Positions 1-12,854 of a stretch of 64,000 nucleotides of DNA are shown here, piece after piece. This DNA comes from Phycomyces nitens (taxonomy: Eukaryota > Mucoromycota > Mucoromycetes > Mucorales > Phycomycetaceae). Location of the stretch: positions 3,162,001-3,226,000 of the forward strand of contig JAHRBC010000003.1 of NCBI GenBank assembly GCA_022702545.1. The letters are read 5' to 3'. Within the stretch, counting starts at the first letter, position 1; each line of letters starts with the position of its first letter. The notes below the pieces were generated by a model. It searched no databases. It saw nothing but the letters and a program-made list of their open reading frames with translations, and had not been told where the DNA came from. A program made the position numbers and the translations under genes.

Positions 1-30
1 AAAAAGAAACCAAATGCGTTCTATAAAGCT

Positions 31-3000
31 CTAAATAGGAAGCTTGCGTGTGTTGACAAGCTTGAGACCTTTGCCAAGGATGAGGGGTGCGACAAGAAGG
101 CCAGTGAACGATAGGAACATGCCGAGGAACATGATACCATAGGTAATGGCAATTTTCTTACGTGTGTGAACCTGCTTGGCCGTCCAGATGGGTGGTCGGA
201 TCTGCTTACTGGGCCTCAGCCAAAATAGCATGAGAGAGTGAGCTGTGTTTATGTACGGAATAAGGCAAAATACGGACAGGAAAAAGAGGATAAAGTGCCC
301 GAGGACAAAGTCGACTGCAAATTCGCTCATTTCTACAATCTTGCATAGGAATTCTCGAAGAGGCTGTGAAATGGCTGTAAGAAAAAGAAAAAGAAAAGTT
401 AGTACACCAAAACTCAAGATTCTTATTTCACTATTAATTGTTTTAAAAGATATATATGTGTGTGTGCTCACCATGCCACCCAAGCTACAAAAAATATCAG
501 AGGCGCATTAGACAAGGTACCTTTAGAGATCAAACAACTTACCCCACGACCATACCACTTTCCAGTCCACCATCCACGATTTGATTCATCATGCTTGAAC
601 TCACGTGTCAAAAAGACAACCGTAAATACCTTCAAGACGAATCTTTGGAGAGCCACCATCGATATAAGCCCCAAAACAATATTGAGAAGCTTCCAGTCTT
701 CAAGAAGCATGAGTCCTTCAAAGATAATAATCAAATTCACCACTGACCACCCATGGGCCACGGCAGCCATGACCGATCCAAATTTTACACAGCAAAGACT
801 CAGTATCGATCCAAGCGAGAGGGAAATAAAGAAAAAGATGGCCAGTGCACCTGCATTCAGAAGAATAGGCGCAAAGGCGAGCACTCCGATACGGATCAAC
901 CCGCTGGGACCAGTACTGGGAAGCCCACTATCATCTGGGTCAAAACTCTTGACAAACACGTACGGAACAACACACAGAATCGCATTGCATAATGGAATAA
1001 CAATTTCTGAAAAGAAGACTGATCCAATACGGGCCCTTGGTGTGTCACTGGTGACAATTGCATTTTCAGTGAGACGCCGTTTGTACCCCGTAATACGCGT
1101 TCTCAACGATCGTGTTTCATTGATCCAAGAACTCTTGTGCGACTTTGAGTTTCCTCTTGAAAGCCATCGTATAAACTCTCGATAGTCCACCAAAAAGTCA
1201 ATGAGCGCAAATTGGTTGGGATTAAAGACAAATGGAGAAATGATCAAGGCAATCACTGTGAACCAAAAGTAAATCAAGTGAGGGATCCAGACCGCCAGAG
1301 AGATGAAGAGCATAATGAGCAAGTTGCGTGCCCCGAGGTACACACTTGCACCAGAAAATCGAGAATACAACACAGAAAATGGAATACGAGAGGTTGCAAA
1401 ACCTCGACCTGTGCCAATGTACTGGGCACCACCATAAACAAGGTTTTCTAGGACAGAGTTTGTGTAAATTTGGGTAACAAAGATTTCAAACAGGGGAGAG
1501 AGCGAGACGAAATGGCGGCCAAGTCGAGTCAGACCACGCCAGAAGCCGCGTTCTGTCAGTTCTTGAAGGAATAGAGGCAAAAAGGATACAAAAAAGACGA
1601 CAAAAATTGATAGAATGCAACGCTTGACCCATTCAAAGATTGGAACCATATTGTAACACCCAGCGGGTATAAGGGGAGCGTCCGGTGGAGCATCTGCATT
1701 GTACTCACACACCAAAAGTGTGGATCCCATTGCACCAATAAATAGCAAGGCAAGCATAAACATCTGAACAGACAGGATGATAAAGATATTGTTGATATGG
1801 AATCCAGGATGAGCATAGTAAAAGGTCAGAAAACGGTCCAGTGGGAGCTGGGTGCCAATGTAATAGTACTCTCTGGACAGCATCTGCTCACCCATACCCG
1901 TACCAATCTTGGTTGTAAAGTTGAGAATAGACCCAAAGCCAAGATCACGTCCCTTTCCGCACTGGAAGTATTCAGTGTGCTTGATTCGCCCACCACGAGT
2001 AAATGCATTCATGCCCGCATAAATATCTTCGTTTAAATGGAGTCCCTTTTGAGCTTTGCTGACACCACCGCGAGTTGTCATAAAGATAGCATTCAGGAAA
2101 TCAGGATGGCCATAATGAAGCTTTCCTCCAATCTTTGCCATTATACGCTGTGTCAGGGTACCAAAGGTCTGTTCTTTTCCGGCCGCCACATCACCCAAAA
2201 CACCAACGTTTTCTGAAAAGATGTACTCTCTTGCACCAACAATGGCTACTGGGGATGTCTCTACGTTGGTCCAGGCCGGAGAATAAGGGGAGATTTCGGT
2301 TGGTTCGAGATTCTCAAACTCGCCAAGGACATTGCGAATCTTGAGACATTCTTCGAGATAGTTGTCTTGATTAGCATCAATGAGCTGAAGGAATTCGCCA
2401 CGATAGAATATGATGGCGTGGTTTTGGTTATCTGATTTTCCGTCTCCAAGAATCGGGTTTCCTGGCAGCCGGACACGCAGCCTGGGTTCTCGTTTGCCAT
2501 TCTCCATGATAGTGGAACGTCCATCGATCAAGACTGAATAGTACGTAATCTCGTCTCCTTCTTTTTCGGGCGGCACTTCTTCTACATATGCCACCTGAAG
2601 ATCTGGGTATGACCTAAACAGGAACTCGGCGTCCTCGGCTTCTTGCTTCTGAAACTTTGCATAACGCTGCATGGCAATAAGAAGTTTAAACTTTCGGCGC
2701 GAAAGACGATCCAAATCAGCCTCTAGTTTTTCTTGGTTGTCTTGGTAACGATGAATGGTCTCTGGGTTCTCGACACGATAGAGCAGCTTGATTGCCTTTC
2801 GGTAGTTCATAAACCCAGAAATGGTACGGTACAAAGTCTGAGATCGAAGGGAAGCCCAAATACGAGTACGAAGGGTATATTCAGGCTTGGAAGACTTGAA
2901 ACCGATGCAGTAGAATGGCAGATCGTCAATCTTTGTCTTTACAGTGTCTTTTTCGTTCATCCCAATGATTGAGCCGCCGTTCTCTACAGAGTCCATACAG

Positions 3001-6000
3001 TTAGCCTCGTCTACCATAATCTTGGTGTCCATCACGAAGTTCTCCCATTCGACTGGATGAAGCTGTTTAAGATACTCGAGCAAGGTTACTCGAGTGTTCT
3101 GGTCTTCTTCTCGGATAATCTCGCGAAGCGTCAACAGAGTCTTTTCACCATAATGGGGCTATATCATTTTCATTTCGTTTTAATTTTAATTTAATTTAAT
3201 ATTAAGATATTGGGGGCATGTTTGTTTGATTTTCATACTTACAACAAGTACAGTAAATGTCGGCATGCATTCTACAGGCCGTGGCTGTGGCATAGGAGTT
3301 GTGAGACTCTGGGCAAAGAAATGAATCCTGCGCTCAGCTTCACCATGCTGAGGAAAGTATTCGGTCTTGAAGGCCGTGTCTTCTTGAGACACAAAGAATG
3401 AAGGAGGCTTTAGGTTTCTTTGACCATTTACAGGATTGATTTCCTTGATAAATCAAGACAGTTGGTTAGATCCAATGTTTGATTAAAGAATAATCTATGG
3501 TTACCTGTTGATAAAGCATTCGCTGTACATGCTCCACGGTTATGAGATGCTCTCTGTACATGGTAATAACAATGGCATTCCATATTTGAGAACACAGTAT
3601 CTTTGGTTTGTACTGGATCTGAATATCAGAGGAAGCCAATAGCTTTACAAATATACGTTTGGGTAGACGGGAAAAAATGTTTCTCCAAGGAGACCAGATG
3701 GAAATTCCGAGATAAAATGAACGGGCGACTGAGAATACAGTATTCCAGATAATGTACCAGAGATAGGTGTCCAAAAAATACAAGACAAGATCCATCATAA
3801 ACATGAGCGCGAGTGTGATATTTGGCATGTATGTACAAAGCAAGGTTCCCATGATCTTGTCTTGGCAATTCTCGATACTCATCTTACTCATGACCTTGAG
3901 AGGATCTTTAAAAGACAAGGCCAAGAAAAAGTATGATTCAAGAAGTTTGCAAGAAAACACCAAAAGCCACAATGAGATTGACATTATACGATCAATTTTC
4001 TTGAGATGTGGAAAGTTGGCTGTAAACTGTCGGCTGGCCAGGGTAGATCGAACGTTCTTTTTGGTCGATCGAACAAAGAGACGGGAGGCTGGAGTGATTG
4101 CCAGGAAGAGCGTGGTCGCGATACTGATCAAGAGCTGGGCAAGTGCAACCAGCTTGGATATCCCACTCTGTCGATCGAGAAAGACACAGTATATGGAAGG
4201 GCCGGCATTGATGAGGAGCAGGACAAAGAGGATCATGATGCGACGGCTGATCATCTTTGTATTATCCCAGGACATTGGCAAATAAGAGTATTCTGAAAAC
4301 GATCCTACGAGCATCAAAATGACAGCAATCATGCCGCCTAGAGCGACAATGGACCATTGAACAGACGACTCGAGCTTTGCTACCTCTGGATCTGGATCAA
4401 GATAAAGAGAAGGCGCATTGGCACTCACATAGTACCAAAAGGACACAATGTGGATAATCCACACTCGGGTAAAGTTGATAGATACATGCATCCATGTACG
4501 CTTCTCTTTGTAAGTCTTACGGAAGGCCAGCTTCCAATTGGCTTCCTTGAGATGTGTCCAGCGTTCGTGCATCGGTAGTGTCCCAAGTTGTGTTTTTTCG
4601 TCTGCGAGTAATATGCGATCGAGACATGAAGGGTGCCAGAAGAACTGATTTACATCATCATATCCAATAATCTCGTCGTGATCCTTCTCCCGTTTGGCAT
4701 ATCTGCCATTGACAAACTCATAAGTCTGGTCGCGAAAAAATCTGTAGAGAGGTGTGGCAATGTCGTCAACGTATGTGCCTTCGTCAATATCAGGACAGTT
4801 TCCGTGGTTATAGTAATCGCTTGCCAGCTTGTAAAGAAAACAAAGGGTTTCTGGGGTGAATCGAACCGCAGCCGCTTCTCCCCAGATGAGTAGATATAAG
4901 CCGAGGTCTCGAATTTTCTGTTCGTTGGTCAAGGCTCTCATCCGTAGTTTCCAGCGTTCTTCTGATTTTTCGAGTAGCTGGGCTTCGTCTAGGTCCTCTT
5001 CGACCACTCTCTTTTCGTTACTGGCTTCATCGTCGAGGATGTCCATCTGAGCTGCAAAGTACCATTTGCGGTAATTTGCACCTTCTCCTCCAATGTAGTC
5101 AGCATGTAGAGTGTCGATTGCGATCTGGGGTTTTACGCGAGAGGCCCGAGAATCGAGCATGGTCATTAGATGGTCAAAAATGTTGCGAACATTGTCTCTT
5201 TGGAATCCAAACTTTCGTCCAAGGTCCTCAAGAATGGCTTCGATATCTTTTGGAGAGATTGGGGTCGCATCTTTGGGACCCCAAGCGGGATAAGGTACGT
5301 CTTCTTCATCTCCATAGGCCAGCAAGGTATTTCTAAATGGCTTGATATTTCCAGGTGTTGGTTTTCGAACCGAGGAACTAGTCTCCGAGTGTGCGTTTCC
5401 TTTGTACTTTTTACTCTCTAATAGGGCCAGCATGGAGTCTGTCGAGGTTCCATAGCGCATATATCTATTATCTTCTCCGTTGGACATGGAGGCAAGTACG
5501 TCGATAATATATGGGTTTTGGTCTTCACGAACATTTTGCTGTATAGAATTTGGATAGACATTGATAGGCTGCTCTGTATTGGTCTCGGCAGCCTGCTCTT
5601 GATTCTTCTTTGGATGCTCTATAATAAAACAACCAAGACTTTTGTTGAGAATGCAGTCTTCACGATCCAATTGACTTTCCGGAAATTTTTGTCATTTAGA
5701 CAAGATGCATTCCAGAACTGGGTGATCATTTTATGACCAGAGAGACGACGATTACCTTTTGGAGGGTCAGGAGCAGGTGGTGGTGCGACTGGGATGCCAG
5801 AGCTAGAGCTCTTCTTTTGGGACAAACTAGTTTAATGAGATATTAGTCGTGATGGGCACAAGGTGTGAAATATATCATCCTACCTTGTATAATAGGCACG
5901 AATCTCTGGAAAATCTCCATTTTTATGAGGACCATTTCGGCTAGAAGTGGTTTTGCGCGAACTGGTACGTTCTGGGACGTCGTCTTTGAGTACCCTTGCG

Positions 6001-6077
6001 CGCAACTTTTGCTGTGGTGTGTCGGCATTTGTTGGCTGGGTTTCTGACGTGAGGCTGTCTTGACCTTGGAGCGACAT
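31..6077 (-). CDS. FKS1: 1,3-beta-glucan synthase catalytic subunit (FKS family), 7 exons
   Basis: Plasma-membrane glycosyltransferase (GT48) that polymerises UDP-glucose into beta-1,3-glucan for the cell wall. Exons read on the minus strand: 6077-5884, 5826-5756, 5618-3505, 3443-3243, 3158-543, a 13-nt microexon 484-472, and 374-31. They sum to 5553 nt, giving 1850 aa, close to the usual 1800-1900. The disordered N-terminus (1-130) is followed by the FKS1 dom1 region ([20 protein letters not shown]), a first membrane cluster around 400-750, the large cytosolic catalytic region ([32 protein letters not shown]) and a C-terminal membrane cluster ending in [11 protein letters not shown]. The start is the first ATG giving an open frame into exon 2. 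The hot-spot regions linked to echinocandin response in other fungi read FLALSFKDP (about 653-661) and EWVKRCIL (about 1369-1376). Exact intron ends are hand-inferred but phase-consistent. Confidence 0.96.
472..484 (-). other. 13-nt microexon of the glucan synthase gene
   Basis: Exon 5 ends at 543 with a GTAAGT donor after the codons for WYGRG, and the last exon starts at 374 after TTACAG. Joining those two directly breaks the frame and omits residues conserved in FKS proteins. Between them, a TTTTTTGTAG acceptor and a GTGAGC donor flank 13 nt that encode L-G-W-H plus the first base of Ala. This restores [18 protein letters not shown] and the frame. The flanking introns are 58 nt (542-485) and 97 nt (471-375). 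Confidence 0.9.
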
Positions 6078-6969
6078 GGTCGGTCGTCGTGTTGCGGGAT
6101 ATAGGTTGATCGAGCAAGTATTGAGTGAATTGGATTAATGGCTGTAGACGTTAACGAAAGACACAAATTGAAAGAAGAGAAGGATGCTTGGATCCCAAAT
6201 GCTTCTCAAGACGGCTGGTGCTTTGTTGGCATCATTTTATGTCGCTCAAAACAAATGGATGGTTGCATTTTAAAGCAGGTTCATGAAAAACATGTCTCCT
6301 TTGGAGATTCAAAAATGTTCGCTATCATGAATATCTGTCGTATATCTTCTTGTGGGTATGTCGTATCTTTTTCGCTCTTACATCTGTGCTATAGGTATAA
6401 GCCAAGTTTTATATTCAATCGACAGAGGTGTACTGGTTTCCCAACCAACTTTTTTTAGACTTTGGTTGAGATTATGGAGATAATTGTCCTCGTATGGTTT
6501 ATGATTTGTATTGAATTTTAGCTAATTAGGTTTATGCCTTGTGTTTGTTTGAACCTTTTTGTTCACAGTTGGCCATTGATAGTATTTTCCGATCCAAACC
6601 CTTGTTGGATTTCATAATCAAATGGAGATTTTTTTGGTGGTACAGAGTACACTGAAAGTCAAAAGAGATAGTTATCCCATTGTATAGTACTTGGAGAGAC
6701 ACTTTGCACTTTGCATTGTCAATCTCTAGTTTCTCTCTTCTAATAGTATGTCCTTTGGAGGATTTGATGGGGCTTATAATTTGGCTTGATCTTTCTACTT
6801 TGTAATCCCACTGCCTACAAGCACGCACGTGGTATATAATTCATGCCTAAAATATCTTGTGGAGATCATTAAAGATGTCAAGGTCACGTGGTACAATTGT
6901 CGACGTCACCATGAAAAATATATCCTGTCAATCGTCTTTCTTTTGTTGCTTTAAACTCGTTCATTCAGC
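6078..6969. other. Divergent intergenic region between FKS and TIM50
   Basis: 892 bp lie between the two divergent start codons. An open frame at 6138-6458 has no recognisable family, poor fungal codon character and no supporting splice structure, so I treat this as promoter DNA for both genes. No RNA gene is visible. Confidence 0.6.
6884..6908. promoter_or_regulatory. E-box TCACGTG and CRE-like GACGTCA upstream of TIM50
   Basis: TCACGTG (6884-6890) and GACGTCA (6902-6908) sit 60-85 bp before the TIM50 start. TCACGTG is the Cbf1/bHLH-type site and GACGTCA matches bZIP (ATF/CREB) sites in fungi. Their pairing just upstream of the coding start suggests, but does not prove, a functional promoter. 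Confidence 0.4.
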
Positions 6970-8717
6970 ATGTTTCGTTTGACGATTTCACGTTTCCAAA
7001 AGAGCCTGAGCTTGGCTTCAAAGAGAGCCTATTCTGCTGGTACAGAACAGCCTGGAATCCAAAAGGCTGCCCACAACTTGGCTGAAGAGGCACTTGCCCA
7101 AAAGACTGGCGGTAGCTACAAGAACAAGTCGACCTTACCCAAGGGCGACAAGAAGCCTTCAAAGGCTGGTGGTGAAAAGTCTGGATTCTTGAAGCCACTT
7201 GCGATTGGAAGTGGTGCTGCAGTTGGACTCACTGGTGGTGCCTTGTTCTATTATGGTGAGTGACGAGTATAAATAAGAGTTGGTGGCCAAGGCAGTTTGT
7301 GGGGGTGTACCTGAACTGTGTATTATCATAGGTCGTCCATTTGAAGATGGAAGAGAAGACAAGGTAATTTAAATATAGAACATAAACAGATACATATATG
7401 GTCTTTTGGGAATTGATCCAATTGACATTTTGTTGTCTATAGTATGTAGAAGAAGACCCTTTGACAGCTGCATATCATCGTTGTGTCGATCGGTACAATG
7501 AGTTCCAGGAGGTGAGAATCTGTAGACAATGTAGATGTCAAGATTAAAAGCCAAAAAAGAAAGACAGAAAGGAATGGGCTAATGGTGTGAATAGAAACTT
7601 AATAATCCCATGTGGGAAAAACTCCTTCCTGATCCACTTCCTGAACCCTATCGTCGTCCTTACACTCTTGTGATCAACTTGGATGAAACGCTTGTCTATT
7701 CTACTTGGGATGTAAGTAAGATCGATAATCGAAAGAGGTATTAAGACTGGCTATTAGAAAGAGCACGGATGGCGCCACGCAAAGAGACCTGGTGTAGACT
7801 ACTTTTTGTCCTACTTGTCTCAATTCTATGAGATTGTGATCTTTACTTCACAATCATCCATGGTAAGTGCCTATAAAGACTATGCTGTGCAGATGGTTAA
7901 ATAACCATGTTTTTTTTTAGAATGCTATTCCCATCTTGGAAAAGTTGGATCCTTACCAATACTCGATGTACCGCCTCTACCGTGAATCCACTCGCTATGT
8001 AGATGGCCAACACATCAAGGATCTGTCCCACTTGAACCGTGACTTGAGCAAGGTCATCATCATGGACTCGAACCCTGCTGCGTTCTCTATGCAGCCCGAG
8101 AACGGCATCCCTCTGAAGCCATGGAAGGGACAGCCCGGAGACAAGGGACTTTTGGAGTTTATTCCATTCCTTGAAGGTAAGTTTTGGGAAACAAGGTTAA
8201 TTGATTGCTAAACTGTGTGGTAGCCATTGCACTCACCAACCCTGACGACGTGAGACCGATCTTGAGAAGCTTTGAAGGAAAGCAGATTCCTATCGAATGG
8301 GCCAAGAGAGAGCATGAGATGGAAGTAATGCACCGACGACAGTGGGAAGAGGAGCAAGGAGCCAAAAAAACAAAACGTAACCTTGGATCCTTCCTCGGCA
8401 CTGGAGCTGCCCAGACTACCGAAACACCTCCCCCAACCTATCTTGATCAGATGAGAAAACATGTCCGTGAGACATTTGCAGCCGAGCATGAGCAAATGAA
8501 GCAGCAACAAGATGAGATTATGAAGAAGGATATCGAGGCACAAAAAGAGCAGATGCGGGCCATGAAGTTGACAGTGTGGGACTTGATGACCAAGGCATCG
8601 ACGGTAAGTTTAAAAAAACCAAAATTGATATAAAGCTGAGCCAAATTTGATCTTCTCTAGGGACAACCCTTGATTCCTGCGAACAATGAGCCCAGGCCTG
8701 AAGAACAACAGGCCTAG
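6970..8717 (+). CDS. TIM50: Mitochondrial import inner membrane translocase subunit Tim50, 8 exons
   Basis: Receptor of the TIM23 complex that takes presequence proteins from the TOM complex in the intermembrane space. Exons: 6970-7255, 7332-7363, 7443-7511, 7595-7711, 7758-7862, 7921-8176, 8224-8603 and 8661-8717, totalling 1302 nt (433 aa). Residues 1-22 form a basic, Ser-rich mitochondrial presequence. One transmembrane segment (about 76-95, [20 protein letters not shown]) precedes an FCP1/NIF-like domain with [25 protein letters not shown] and [11 protein letters not shown]. As is usual for Tim50, the phosphatase motif is degenerate: the second Asp of DxD is Glu. The C-terminal stretch is charged and helical. 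The start is the first ATG and gives the presequence. A very short second exon (32 nt) is notable. Confidence 0.95.
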
Positions 8718-9487
8718 GAATAGAATGTGCTAGGTTTAACACTGAAAAGTAAAATTAAATAAATATAAGCTGTAGATAAACTGTAATGTAAAAGGGTTTC
8801 TGGAATTGGGGCAAGAAAGAAAGAGACGATCAGTGTTTATAATAAGGATATCTGTGTTGTTTCAATTTAGACTTTTTGATTGGTGTGAGAATACATGTGA
8901 AATTATAGTGATGAAATCCATGGATATTTTGATCTTCATTGTATTTATTTGGAGAGGCCAATCGCTCTGGCACGGCGACATTCCGCCTTTTCTGAATGAG
9001 AATCGGCTTGGTTTCTATAAAGAGCCATTAAAAAAGAAAAAAAGGTTGTATGTGTGTATGTATGTGGGTGGGTTTGGGATATATATATATATATAAAAGA
9101 CAGTAGATGCCTTTTATGTTCTTGTGACAATGCATCACATAAAGCCTCTCTTTGTCTCTCCCCCCCTTTTTTCCTGTTGCGCGCTCTGTCTGGGAGAGGC
9201 TAGCCCAGGGAGCGTGTAAATGACCGCATGAAACACAAGATATACAAATTCACGGATTAGATGGGCCGATATTGATCTTCAAGATAATAGCTGTGAATAT
9301 GAAACGAAAGAGCTGCCGATCATAAGACCTATAAACGGGAAGGCGCGGTCAGTTGAAGCTAGTCAGCCCACTCCAGTTGATTTCTGAATGAAAAACATCT
9401 CAAAAGAGAGGCAGGTCTTTTGACAACTGCGTATTTATCTGACTATATCTGGAATTATAACCAATATGATGATAATAATAATATATA

Positions 9488-9517
9488 TTGGATATTGGAT
9501 ATTGGATATTGGATATT
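9488..9517. repeat. Tandem 7-bp repeat (TTGGATA), four units
   Basis: Four consecutive perfect copies of the heptamer TTGGATA are visible. Nothing indicates a function. Confidence 0.9.
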
Positions 9518-9889
9518 TACACTGTGGTCCGTGATATCTTATTTACCATTGTCACCCACACCCAAAATATGGTTACAGCTTCACAATTGAAGATCTCTGT
9601 TTAGCAAGCGTTGATGGTTGCTGTCAATAAAACAACATTGAAATAAACCATGGCTCTAGATTATTTCAAAGGCGCCAAAATAGAGTTGAGGAAGCATAGC
9701 TGAATGTACATATCATTTCATCTCTAGTCTGTGTATTGAAAACAATTGCAATAAACAAACTATTTTATACACCGTTTAAGAATATAAATATAATATACTA
9801 TTATAATATTATATTGTAAAAGCGTATACAAGAGGTTCGGATACGTCAGCCGGTACAGGAATCAGACAAGCAGAAATTCAAACGCAAAA

Positions 9890-9912
9890 GGGGGGGGAGG
9901 GGAGGGAGGGGG
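9890..9912 (+). other. Potential G-quadruplex tract upstream of the forkhead gene
   Basis: Runs of 8, 4, 3 and 5 guanines are separated by single adenines on the strand that encodes the forkhead gene, about 530 bp before its start codon. This matches the usual G3+ N1-7 quadruplex pattern. If transcribed, it would lie in the 5' leader. Confidence 0.5.
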
Positions 9913-10084
9913 ACCTAACCCTTTTTCAACCCGCAGCACCTGACGATGCCCTTGCTTACCCCTTCGTTTCGACTTGGAAAAAGAAATAAACGCCTTTTTT
10001 TTTCTTTTTTTTTTCCTAGCATTTTTATCTATTTTATTTTATTTCTCTTCTTCTTCTTTTTCCTTTTAATCTTGACAGCTCAAA

Positions 10085-10400
10085 TTCAACGATATTTTTT
10101 TATAAATATATATTAAATATCAATATATATTAATATATATTAATATATTAATATTAATATATTTTTATATATATATACATATATACATATATACATATAT
10201 ATATATATATTTATGTCTTTTGTACATCTTGTATATATACACACACATATATATATATAAAGAACGAACAAAAGAACAAAAGAAAAGAAAAGAATATATA
10301 TATATAATAAATAAATATATTAAATATAATATATAATATATTTTATATTTTATATATATTTATATTTTTATATATTAAAATACATGTATAAACATATTTA
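10085..10400. repeat. AT-rich low-complexity tract
   Basis: Almost pure A/T with ATATAT and TAATAT runs, including TATA-like stretches, directly upstream of the forkhead start at 10445. Confidence 0.8.
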
Positions 10401-10444
10401 GATTTTACATGTAATCTATTGTACAATTTCCATTTATTATCATC

Positions 10445-12496
<2,052 letters not shown>

Positions 12497-12854
12497 GACC
12501 AAAAGAGGGCACTGTACAACATGTCTTTTTCTGCTTCTTCATGTTTTGTATTTGATTCTGTTTATTTATCTTCATTGTCCCTTGTTGTTTTCTTCATTTG
12601 TCTCATCTGTTGTATATCACAAATTACACTTAAAAACAGGCTCCATTTCATTGCGTTTTGCCCCCCTCCCTCATTTTTGTACTTTTTCGTTTCACTCTCT
12701 TTTTTTTTGCTGTTGGGTACAAAAGTATTATTGTTATTGTTATTGTTAGTATTATTATTATTATTATTATCATCTCTTTCTTTTTCCTCCTCCTTTGTGG
12801 TATACACTGCTTATATGTTTAATAAACCGAACAAAAAAATCATTGCAATGTTTT
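12497..12854. other. Convergent 3' region with TTA microsatellite
   Basis: The intergenic spacer between two convergent genes contains T-rich stretches and a (TTATTG/TTA)n microsatellite at about 12724-12770. No gene is supported. Confidence 0.6.

Larger units (their letters stand above)
8718..10444. other. Long low-complexity intergenic region and forkhead leader
   Basis: About 1.7 kb without a supportable gene. It contains a GGATATT tandem repeat (9488-9517), a four-run G tract (9890-9912), a pyrimidine-rich stretch (about 9985-10070) and an AT-only stretch (about 10085-10440) leading up to the forkhead start codon. It probably serves as the 3' end of TIM50 plus the promoter and 5' leader of the forkhead gene. 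Confidence 0.6.

Noticed and set aside
6138..6458. 106-codon plus-strand frame upstream of FKS
   Set aside because: No domain, no splice support, and it sits in a divergent promoter; composition does not resemble neighbouring exons.
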